NCBI GenBank assembly: GCA_032716605.1
Contig: CM064509.1
Span: forward strand, 37,791,921 to 37,855,920
Direction of reading: 5' to 3'
From: Paralithodes platypus
Taxonomy: Eukaryota > Arthropoda > Malacostraca > Decapoda > Lithodidae
Length of the DNA stretch: 64,000 bases
Shown: in pieces, positions 44,913 through 55,100 of the stretch
How positions within the stretch are numbered: the first letter of the stretch is position 1
Layout: each line of letters begins with the position of its first letter
Notes under the pieces: generated by a model
What the model was told of the DNA's origin: nothing
Databases searched by the model: none
What the model saw: the letters and a program-made list of their open reading frames with translations, nothing else
Made by a program: the position numbers and the translations under genes

Positions 44913-45322
44913 GTCAATATACAGGAGGCGCTACAATATAGGTAGCAAAATTCTAATGGTAGTTTTGGGTTCCTATCATCATATGCTTCATTTCTATATA
45001 CTTTTTATCCCCGGGAAAAAAACAAAAAATCTTGGGTTTTTATGTTTTTCTTGGATTTTTTTTTTATTTTTTTTATTAACCTAACCAAAAAACCTAACCT
45101 AACCTAACCTAAATGTATTTGGGGGCTATTAGGTTAGGTTTTTTGGTTAGGTTAATGACCAAAACAAAAAATCCCAAGAAAATAAATGAAAAATCCCAAG
45201 ATTTTTGTTTTTTTTCCCGGGGATAAAAAGTATATAGAAATGAAGCATATGATGATAGGAACCCAAAACTACCATTATAATTTTGCTACCTATATTGTAG
45301 CGCCTCCTGTATATTGACCTAA
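44913..45322. repeat. foldback element K with telomere-like core (copy 2)
   Basis: Same arms as 40494-40906 (GGTCAATATACAGGAGGCGC..). The centre has CCTAA at 45077-45110 and TTAGG at 45130-45155. Confidence 0.85.
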
Positions 45323-46204
45323 ACGAGAGACACATACTAGTTGGTAGGTAAGGGTTATTCTTGTATCCAGCGTTCTAGGTTACTGTGTTTTTTTGCTTCA
45401 AAAAATCGATAAACCCGAGCCAAGTTTTAGCAAATGTTGGCTCGGGTTTTCAAATTTTGGGCTTTGAAAAATAATAACAATGGCCCCTATTTTTCCCCTT
45501 TTACCCCGCAATTTCCCTGATCTTCCTAGCCCTCCCCCCTAGTGGGGGCCGTGTTTTTAGATTGTTGGATAATGGGTAAATACTCATTTGCGACAGTCCT
45601 TGGTATAAAACAACGCTGTATATCAAAGAAAAGATAATATTCAAGGACAGTAGTGCGACGTTATCAGAAACAATTTATTAGGGAAAATAGGCACCAATAG
45701 ATTAGTCATATTTTTCTCCATATAGTCCGCATGGAGGATTTTCGTTATCAACAAATTGAAAAATACCCACTTCACAGACAAATGCACCAAAAATCTAAGT
45801 CAAAGCGGGGGTGTGGGGGCGGCAGCCCCCACCTATAATACTAGGTTAGGTTAGGTAAGGTTGTTAGGTTAGGCTAATGTCCTTTCAAAGGGGTATAGGC
45901 TAGTAAACACTAGGATATCCTATACCCAGTCAGAGGTAAGAAGAAGAAGAGTCCTGCAGTAGCCTCCTTGAATGTTACCCAAGAAAAAATGCCAAAAAAA
46001 AAACACGCATGCTAAAACTCGTGACTGTCACACCGTATCAATTTACCAAAATATGTATTAAATCCTTGGTGGTACCTGTCAAATAGGTGTCCAGAAACTA
46101 AAATCGTACCTTATCTTTACATCTAAAATATTATAGACTAAACATATGGAATCGACTCTCGTTTGACACCTACCTCACAAGTTCACATCTAAAATGAAGG
46201 CATC
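45323..46204. other. intron sequence with half foldback L and TTAGG
   Basis: A short inverted repeat (AACCCGAGCCAA / TTGGCTCGGGTT) lies at 45410-45450; half of foldback L at 45480-45635; TTAGG units at 45842-45875. No coding sequence recognised. Confidence 0.6.
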
Positions 46205-46324
46205 TCTAAGGAACTGGCCTTCGGCTGGGACATTTCTCTACCAATAAATGTACACATTAATCTTGAAATGGGATCTAGGGAGAGTTTTTTTAAAATCTCG
46301 ATGGAGGACTAGCGGGGAAAAAAA

Positions 46325-46358
<34 letters not shown>

Positions 46359-46392
46359 GACCTCAAAATTCAATATTAACAAAACCAAGGTT
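46205..46392 (-). mobile_element. fragment of MITE A2 with poly-A
   Basis: GGCCTTCGGCTGGGACATTT to GGTCTAGGGAG-like text, then poly-A at 46319-46342 and an AT tract. Confidence 0.65.
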
Positions 46393-46611
46393 ATGCATTG
46401 TAGATTGAGACAAGGCAATGTGGAAAAGAGCGATGCATACCCATGTGCAGTGTGTGGAAAGGGAGTGGGCGTTAACTCGCTTCAATGTAGCATCTGTCGA
46501 TGTTGGGTACACCATGGGAATAAGCGCTGCAGTGGAATAAAGGGACCCCTGCCCAAGGATAAGTCAGAAATAGAGACATTTGAGTGCGTAGTGTGCAAAG
46601 GCGAGCTTGTG

Positions 46612-46937
46612 TTAAGGGGAGGTATTTAGTTTGTTTCCTAGACCTCCATCAAGCTTAAAATTACATCCCCTTGAGTCCCTTTCAAGATCAATTTATACAT
46701 TTTTCGGTAGAAAAATGTCCCGGCCCAAGGCCGGTTCCACTTAAATTACTGGCTCGCTATCGCTCGCTAGGATAAAATCTACACCTGAATGGCACGAAAG
46801 GTCTTAATATGGGGTGAAAGTTCTTAAAATCGCTAAACTAATGGGGCAAACTTTTTATAATATCAAAAGCAATGGGGCTAAACATGAGAGAGAAAGGGAT
46901 CAAGAAAAAAATCCCTCAAGTGGAGATCTCCCCTTAA
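46612..46937 (+). mobile_element. TTAA-flanked MITE, family A, inside the LINE fragment
   Basis: TTAAGGGGAGGTATTTAG to GAGATCTCCCCTTAA. Most similar to the copy at 304-629 (both GTATTTAGTTTRTTYCCTAG and 'cctgaatkgcacg'). Confidence 0.9.
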
Positions 46938-47046
46938 GTGATGATCCTGTGGCTGTGAATTTTGGAAATGAGTCACTGGAGCTGGTGGACAAGTATTGTT
47001 ACCTGGAGATACCGTGCAATGACGTATTCCTCAGAAACATGGGCCA

Positions 47047-47382
47047 TTAAGGGGAGGTATTTAGTTTGTTCCTTACGTTTTCATCAAGCTTAAAATTACA
47101 CCCCCTAGACCCCTTTTCAAGATAAATTTGTACATTTTTCGGTAGAAAAATGTCCCGGCCGGAGGCCGATTGCTCTTAAATTACAGGCTCGCTATCGCTC
47201 GCCAGGAAAAAATCGACACCTTAATGTCACGAAAGGTCTTAAAATTGACAGAAATAGGGCAAAATGTCTTAAAATGTCTAAACTACTAGGGCGAACGTCT
47301 TAAAATCTCAAAAGCAATGGGGCTAAACATGAGGGAGAAAGGGGTCCAGAAAAAAATCCCTCGAGTGGAGACCTCCCGTTAA
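47047..47382 (+). mobile_element. TTAA-flanked MITE, family A, inside the LINE fragment
   Basis: TTAAGGGGAGGTATTTAG to GAGACCTCCCGTTAA; second insertion into the same LINE. Confidence 0.9.
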
Positions 47383-47722
47383 AGTAGAGGATGTCAACAG
47401 AATGGAGAATGGAGAATGGCGAGATGGGCCAGGCTGCAGGATAAAATAACAAATGAGGAGCCGTTTAGGTATAAAGAGTATTAGTGAAGTGATGCGTACA
47501 AGTAGGCTGGGATGGTATGGACATGTGGAGAGAATGGATGAACAACATTGGGTGAAAAGATGCTGCACCAAGGGGTGGACCGAGGAAGACCTGGGATCGG
47601 ACTATACGTGCCGATCTCTAATCCAAAAACTTGAAAAGTGAAGCAGCCCTTAACAGGGTTGCCTGGAACGCCGCCATTAGGACAAGAGATTGAAACCACA
47701 TGTATGTATGGAACACTCAGTC

Positions 47723-48152
47723 TTAAGGGGAGGTTTCTAGTTTGTTTCCTACTCCTCCAGCAATCTTAAAATTTCACCCCCTTGACCCCCTTTCAAGATA
47801 AATTTGTACATTTTTTGGTAGAAAAATGTCTCGGCCGAAGGCCGATTACTCTTAAATTACAGGCTCGCTATCGCTCGCCAGGATAAAATAGACACCTAAA
47901 TGGCACGAAAGGTCTTAAAATTGACAGAATGGGGCGGAAATTCTTAAAAATCGGCAAACTAATGGGGCAACTTCTTAAAATCTCAAAAGCAATGGGGCTA
48001 GACATGAGGGAGAAAGGGGTCAAGAAAAAAGTCCCTCAAGTGGAAATCTTCCCTTAACATTGTATGTATGTATAAATCTTCCCTTAACATTGTATGTATA
48101 AATAGACCCCAAAATTGTCCCTCCCTCGTTAACGTTGATATTTGTGTTTCAG
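47723..48152 (+). mobile_element. TTAA-flanked MITE, family A, just upstream of exon 2
   Basis: 47723-48057 is a complete copy. Its last bases plus flank (TATAAATCTTCCCTTAACAT) are partly repeated at 48070-48089. 48090-48152 is the end of intron 1, with acceptor TTTGTGTTTCAG. Confidence 0.85.
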
Positions 48153-48361
48153 AAGTGAGTGTGGGCGGTTCCTCGTGGGACGTGGGTTCTGATGGGCGTG
48201 GTGGCTCTCTGTCCCCCGCCTCCTCCGCCACGCCCACCTCTGCCTCGGAGACGGACGTAGAAGCAGCAGCCACGGTGGGCGTTACACAGACCACGCCCTA
48301 TCAGTGTTCCTTCTGTGATCGGGCGTTCCCGAGGCTGTCCTATCTAAAACGACACGAACAG
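48153..48361 (+). CDS. Oaz: exon 2: linker and first half of zinc finger 1
   Basis: Acceptor TTTGTGTTTCAG at 48152; donor CAG|GTATGG at 48362. Two bases complete a codon from exon 1, then about 45 residues rich in Ser/Gly/Ala/Thr, then YQCSFC..LSYLKRHEQ. This carries the two Cys and first His of finger 1; the last His is in exon 3 (HEQ|TH, spacing CX2CX12HX3H). The LSYLKRHEQ stretch is a hallmark of the ZNF423/ZNF521 family, where this finger is followed directly by the conserved [12 protein letters not shown] finger, exactly as exon 3 provides. Confidence 0.9.
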
Positions 48362-48789
48362 GTATGGTGTAATGGTTTAGGTGCTTATGTTCTGGGTGTG
48401 GTGTCCTGAGTTCGAATCCCGGGAGGACCATATAACTGTGTCGGTGGTGTTATGGTTTAGATGCTTATGTTCTGGGTGTGGTGTCCCGAGTTTGAATCCC
48501 GGGAGGATCATATAACTGTTGGTGGTGCAATGGTTTAGGTGCTAATGTTCTGGGTGTGGTGTCCCGAGTTCGAATCCCGGGAGGACCATATAACTGTTGG
48601 TGGTGTATGGTTTGGGTGCTTATGTTCTGGGTGTGGTGTCTCGAGTTGGAATCCCAGGAGGACCATATGCTTTCATTAGTTTATTCAAGTACATTGGGGT
48701 TTGTAATTGATGATTAATGTTAAGAACGGGGTGTTACTTATTCCTTGTTGCAAACGCATGATGACTTACTGTTGCTTTCCTTGTTGCAG
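48362..48789 (+). repeat. four tandem tRNA-like units at the start of intron 2
   Basis: From 48362 to about 48670 an ~79-bp unit is repeated four times. Each has an A-box-like TGGTGTAATGGTTTAGG and a B-box-like GAGTTCGAATCCCGGGAGG. Acceptor-stem pairing is absent, so they look like SINE heads, not functional tRNAs. The exon 2 donor GTATGG forms the first bases of unit 1. 48671-48789 is unique sequence ending in a strong acceptor (TTGCTTTCCTTGTTGCAG). Confidence 0.7.
48772..48789 (+). promoter_or_regulatory. candidate 3' splice site before the giant exon
   Basis: The pyrimidine-rich tract TTGCTTTCCTTGTTGCAG precedes CTATACAGTG. An exon starting at 48790 would carry 395 nt of leader before ATG 49185. 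Joining exon 2 here gives an early stop (after four codons), so it would have to be used from a non-coding or alternative first exon. Confidence 0.4.
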
Positions 48790-49184
48790 CTATACAGTGT
48801 GTGAGTGGCAGCTTGGTTGCTTCTGCATGATCTTTGCTTGCTGATCCTCCTTACTGCTCCTTCCCACTCCTGTCCCTTCCTTACTTCACTGGCGGCTGTA
48901 GGTGAGGCGCTTGTAAGAGGTGTACTTCAAGATTACTTCAGATTTTCAACCCATTGTCTTCACAAGACGGAAGATTGCACCAAGATTACTTAGGATTTTT
49001 ATATCACCACCGGCTGCTGTAGGTGAGGTGCTTCTCAAGGCAGTTGTAAGCGGTGTACTTCAAGATTACTTAGGATTTTCACATCGCGATTTCCTCCACA
49101 AGACGGAAGATTGCACCAAGATTACTTAGGATTTCCATATCGCAATTTTCTCGACAAGACGGACGATTGCACCAAGATCCGAAG
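48790..49184 (+). other. probable 5' leader of the giant exon, with internal repeats
   Basis: Three copies of ACAAGACGGAAGATTGCACC (one with GGACG) and repeats of AAGATTACTTAGGATTT and CTGTAGGTGAGG. An in-frame TAG at 49071 and no in-frame ATG before 49185 place the translation start of the giant frame at 49185, unless an in-frame splice enters after 49073. Several short out-of-frame ORFs precede it. Confidence 0.5.
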
Positions 49185-52100
49185 ATGCAGCCGACGGAAG
49201 CAGTGCCCCCCAACACCAACGTTTGGGTGGAGGACAAAATGATCACCTACGTAGAGCAGGAGCTAAATGACATGGAACACACCACCAAGTCTACCTTAAA
49301 CACCGGCCTTCATTATTCCGAGGAGCTCCTTTCTTTTCTTGAACAGGAACTCAAGGCTTTTGACTCGGGTGGGCCAAAGGACGTACTGAGCAAGTCTGAA
49401 ATAATTAAAGAAACGCCTAAGACTCCTCCCTCCAAACTGTTCTTGACCACGTGTCAGTCACTGCCACAAGTGTCAAGTACAAACAGGTGTTGTCGAAGAA
49501 ACTTGGATCTTGACTTTAAGCATAGTTACCCCTCTTTATCATTTACTACTCCTGTGGTTTACCGGGGGAAGAGAATTGGAAGTTGTGGTGGTGGTGGTTT
49601 GATAAGAGATCATCATCACCAAAGCTCGTCCAATTATGTTGGATCCAGTGAAAGTGAGGAGAGAGATAGTACCACCAGGTTAAAACAGAATACCGGAGAC
49701 ATTGGACTAGCTGGGAGAAGTCTGATTAACAGGAATATGACCGTAGTGGAAGGCACAGAACACAGTAAAGGTATTGGAAAGAGTGACCGTATTATGAGAG
49801 ATGGAACGAGTGTAGATACAGTGAAAGGTATCGGAGTATATGAAGCTGTGATGAAAAGATCCAATGGCAGTGAAACCTTGACGGGAGACGTTGGTGTAAG
49901 TACAAATTTTGTAAAAAGAAATGGTGTAAGTAGCGCTCAAGGGAGTGAACTTATGAAAAGAGGCGTGCGGGGCAATGAGAGACTTCTTTGCCTGAAAGAT
50001 CTCGAGAATTCCCCAAAGAGATCTCAACCTTTCTGTGGCACTTTAACAAAACCGCAGCACAATGTTAAGCACACACCAGCACGCAAGGAATCCACAAATG
50101 TGCAGATTACTCTTCCACTCAGCTTAGAAACTGCCATAAATGCCATTGATGGAATAGAGAAAAACCCAGAAAAGAAATACCTACTGGTACCTCAGAATGA
50201 TACCTCCAAACCCATAGTGTCGCAGAAACGGAGGAGGAACAGCGAGAAGGTGCGGAAGAGGAAACCTGGAAAGAAAACCCATCTGGACTTTGGATCAACA
50301 AGCTTAGAAATAGAAAACAAGTGGGTGAAGATTAGTAACAAGAATAAACTACAGTGGCAGCAGGGTGGGAACGAGTACACTGAACTTACTCTGGCCGTCC
50401 CTAAACCGAAGCACACTACTCCGCACAGAGCTGGAAATCTTAAGCACCCTAATAAAGTTAACAATGCTGAAAATAAGATTTGCAATAGGAATAAATTGAA
50501 ACCCATCATTCCTCCTGTTATCAATGCTGAAGATAAGATTTGCAATAAGAGTAAACCGAAACACATCACTCCTCCTCAGCTGCCGAACGTATCAGCTTTG
50601 TCAGAAAAGGGTAGTGTGTTACATTCTCAGAAAGGAAACCTGACGACTCCTCCAAACATAAAGCTACCTTCCAACCAGCAACTACTCTGGCATACTTCAT
50701 CGGGATATCATCAGCCTCAATCAACTCATGAAGGCTTGCATACTTCATCGGGATATCATCAGCCTCAATCAACTCGTGAAAAGCCTTCAATTAGTACCAG
50801 GGTTAACCTAGAAACGGCTGCAGACCGAGATTCACCTGTTTATTTAGAAAGTGTTAAACCTGAACAGCATTACTACAAATCTACATCACAGTCCACTTGT
50901 TTCTCCACTACAAGTCCCTCTACTAGAATCGACCAAACTAGAGATTCCAGTCGCTCCACTTTGCAGTCCTTTGCCACAGGTCTCTCAAAAACCTCTTCCA
51001 CAAACCTTTCCACAGTGCATTCCCCAACAAACCTATCCACTAAGCAATTCTCCACAAGTCTATCCACCTTGCATTGCTCCCCAACAAACCTATCCACTAA
51101 GCAATCCTCCCCAACCAATCTATCCACCTTGCATTCCTCCACAACCAATCTATCCACTCAGCAATCCTCCGCAACCAATCTATCCACCTTGAATTCCTCC
51201 TCAACAAACCTATCCACCATACACTCTTCTCCAACAAACTTATCCACTAAGCAATCCTCCCCAACAAACCTCTCCACCATACACTCATCCCCAACAAACG
51301 TCTCCACCATACACTCATCCCCAAACAATCTATCCACATTGCATTCCTCCACAACAAACCTATCCACTAAGCAATCCTCCCCAACAAATCTATCCACCAT
51401 ACACTCCTCCCCAACAAACCTCTCCACCATACACTCCTCCCCAACAAACCTATCCACTAAGCAATCCTCCCCAACCAATCTATCCACATTGCAATCCTCC
51501 CCAACAAACCTATCCACTAAGCAATCCTCCCCAACAAACCACTCCACCATACACTCCTCCCCAACAAACCTCTCCACTAAGCAATCCTCCCCAACAAACC
51601 ACTCCACCATACACTCCTCCCCAACAAACCTCTCCACTAAGCAATCCTCCCCAACAAACCTATCTACCATTCACTCATCCCCACCACACTTATCCTCTAA
51701 GCAATCCTCCCCAACCAATCTATCCACCTTGCATTCCTCCTCCACAACTAACTTTTCCACCATGTTCGGTTACCCTAAGACAAATTCTATCATGCATTCC
51801 ACCACTAGCCCTTCCACCGTACACTCCTCCACATCGGCTCTTCCCACCATGTACTACTCTCCCATCAGCCTTTCCACCACGCATTCCTCACCCACAAGCA
51901 ATTCCACTAACCTTTCCAACACGTCTTTCTCCCCAACAGATCTTTCCATCACACACTCTTCCACAGATCTCTCCACCTCTCACTCGCCCACAAATCTTTC
52001 CACTTCGCAAACCCCAAGAAATCTATCCACCATGCTTTCTTCCCCTACAAATTTTCCCATAATGCAATCCTCTCCTACAAATTTTCCCATCATGCATTCT

Positions 52101-55100
52101 TCCCCTACACATCTATCCACCATGCACTCGTCCCCCACAAATTTATCCAACATACACTCTCCCCCTACAAATCTTCCCACCATTTACTCGTCCCCCACAA
52201 ATCTATCCACCATTCACTCTCCCCTCACAAATCTATTCCCCATTCACTCTTCCCCCACACATCTATCCACCATTCACTCTCCCCCCACATATCTTCCCAC
52301 CCTTCACTCTCCCCCCACATATTTTCCCACCATTAACTCTCCCCCCACATATCTTTCCATCTTGCAATCCCCAACAAACTTTCCCATTCTAAACTCATCC
52401 CCTACAAATATTACCACTAACTCTATGCCATTTCCAACGAACCATCCTATCGGGCACTCTCCCACAGGCCCTTCCACTAGTACACCAACTTCTATTATCC
52501 CCAGCTCTGTCTACCCCTGCATGGCGAGTCCCTCCACTTATCCGACTTTCGCTACACCCCGCTCTTCAAATTATACCTGCAGCTTACATCCATCACAGGT
52601 GGCGGCACATCCACCCGCTGCTCTTCCTGCGGCCGTGTATTCCTCGCCAGTATACTCTTCTCCTTTACCCGTATACTCCTCTCCCTTGCCCGTATATTCT
52701 TCCCCCTTGCCCGTATACTCCTCTCCCTTGCCCGTATACTCTTCCCCCTTGCCCGTATATTCTTCTCCCTTGCCCGTATACTCTTCCCCCTTGCTCGTAT
52801 ACTCTTCCCCCTTGCCCGTATACTCTTCCCCCTTGCCCGTATACTCTTCCCCCTTGCCCGTATACTCTTCCCCCTTGCCCGTATACTCTTCCCCCTTGCC
52901 CGTATACTCTTCCCCCTTGCCCGTATACTCTTCCCCCTTGCCCGTATACTCTTCTTCCACGTCATCTTCCTCGCCAACTTTCCAAGCAGCATGTCCAACC
53001 AACAATGCCGAAGGGAATCTCTTCAACCTTCGTCAACAGAGGTGGGGTCACACTAGTCAAGGAACAGATGGAACCCCAAATAGATCTCTTACATTCCCAC
53101 CCTTTAACACCCTTACATCAGATAAACACGAGTACCTCAACAAATGTGAAATTGTGAATGAATCTGCTCATACTAATAATGACAATCCCTCATGTTTGGG
53201 ATCTTCAACAGCAAACCAAGATAAGGCAGGGAATACAAATTTTAAAGACCATAAATATATTCTAACCAAACAAATGGCAGAACTAGAGAAAAATTTCAAA
53301 TTTGTGGATACAGAGCAAAAGGAAAAGAGTTTGGGAGACAGGAGATGCAACACTGGTAACTTGCCTGTAGATTCAACCCGGATTAATGAGAATGAGCGGA
53401 TGCAAGTCTCAAGAAATTTAGAACACGAGTATAACAAAGATTCTGGGTATTGGCCAGTTGGGTGGTATCCAGATATAATGGACTGGCCTTACGGACACAA
53501 CCAAGAATCTGTGAACTGGCACAACAAACAGAATCAGACTACTGAAGATTGGCCAGCAGAACAAAACCCAGGCTGCGTACATATGCCTCAGGAACAGGGT
53601 CAACAAATTCAATGCCAATCTGTTGATCAAGAAAGAAGAAATTGGCCCAGCAAAGAAAGTCAAAGGATTGAAAATTGGCCAGATAAATGGAAGCGCCATC
53701 ACCAGGTGTGGGAAGTTGAACCTGACAATATGCAGATGACTGTTCAAACCCAAACCACTGAACAGCAGAGTAATTTTCGGGTATGGGAAAAATGCTTGGA
53801 TGAAAAGAATGATCTGCTTGATATACAGCATACACTCCCTCCTGTGAATCATGTGGATAAAGAAGAACCAAGATTGCATTGCATCATGACCGACCACAGT
53901 GGATACTTTCAAAATCATGACAAGCTCAGTTCTGAAGGCGTGACTCCAGTAAAAGTAAGTCAGAACTGTAGCACATTCGATAAGCTTGGTGAATTTAAAC
54001 CTGTCAAGAATTTAAAGAATATTGTGGATTTATATTGTAATTCCACAGATTTCAAATCTGCAATTATGAGGAAGGACCCCATCTGTGGTATAAAGACTGT
54101 TGAAGCAAATGAAAAGCTTTTTGAGGTGCAAAACACTGAATTCACAAAGGATGATGTAGGTGTTGCAGTTGCACCTGCAGAAACCAGAAAACTTGAAGAT
54201 CAACATATGATAACCACCGAATCTAAAGTCAAGAAACTAAAGTGGAACACCGGTGGACGTGATACTTATAACTCAACAGACAATATCCAGGTGAAGATGA
54301 TGAAGTATGAAAATCACAAAACAGATTCCCATCCCCAGAGTGACTATAGTATGGACTTTTTAGAAGAATTAACTTCATCTCATGATAAATATGATCAAGG
54401 TTTACCTAATGTTCCTCCCAATGAAAATTCGCAACCACAGAAAGGAACTTTGAAGCATTGCCTGGCAAAGTCTGGAGTGTTCGCAGTAATAGAAGCCAAA
54501 GACGCCACATTATGTATGGATAAACAAAACCCTGCTCAGTATGTAGTGGAAATGAAAGATACAATGAATAAGAAATCACACAATACAGATAGTCAATTAA
54601 AGGATAGCATGGCATTACCAGCCCACAATGATATGTATACAAGTGAGGTTGAAGGATCATGTGTGATGGATGGTATACACAATATTAATCCTAGTCTTGA
54701 TTGTTCATCAATGAAAAGTAATTTAGATAAAGAATTTTCACAAAAAGAAGTAGGATATACCGACGGTATGAAGAAAACTGGTATTTCTAAGAAAGATTCA
54801 GTAGAATATCAGGTCTTTGAGACTTCTAAAGTTTCAGAAGAAAAGTGTTTGTCAATTACTGACTATTCAAAATTGAAAGCCTATCAAAAAGAAGCCTTGG
54901 TAAGTTCAGACACCAATAATGAACTAAGCCAATCTCCTGAATCTAGACTCTTGCTAAAAAGAAACTACCAGCAAATGATGGATGGTTCAACTCAGGATTT
55001 GACCATTCCTGCTGCACCTGGACCTGAATGTAATCAAATTCAAAACACTCAAATTTCATGTAGGCCTACTTTTGTAAAGCCTCCGTCCCTAAGATACGCA

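Larger units (their letters stand above)
46393..47700 (+). mobile_element. non-LTR retrotransposon C-terminal fragment, split by two MITEs
   Basis: Three pieces of one open frame family. 46393-46611 encodes a Cys/His zinc-binding module (CAVCGKGV..CSICRCWVH..CSG..CVVC), a module I recall from crustacean endonuclease-reverse transcriptase elements. 46938-47046 continues with LELVDKYCYLE. 47383-47640 continues with SRLGWYGHVERMDEQHWVKRC. Two family A MITEs (46612-46937, 47047-47382) separate the pieces. The element is truncated and inactive. Confidence 0.75.

Noticed and set aside
48362..48670. Functional tRNA genes
   Set aside because: A and B boxes are present but acceptor stems do not pair and no sensible anticodon arm forms.
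48790..48804. Exon 2 splicing directly to the acceptor at 48789 to read the giant frame
   Set aside because: The frame stops after four codons (CTA TAC AGT GTG TGA), and the giant frame has an in-frame stop at 49071.
50873..51670. Antisense frames rich in Val/Asp/Gly opposite the giant ORF
   Set aside because: Mirror of the coding minisatellite on the + strand.
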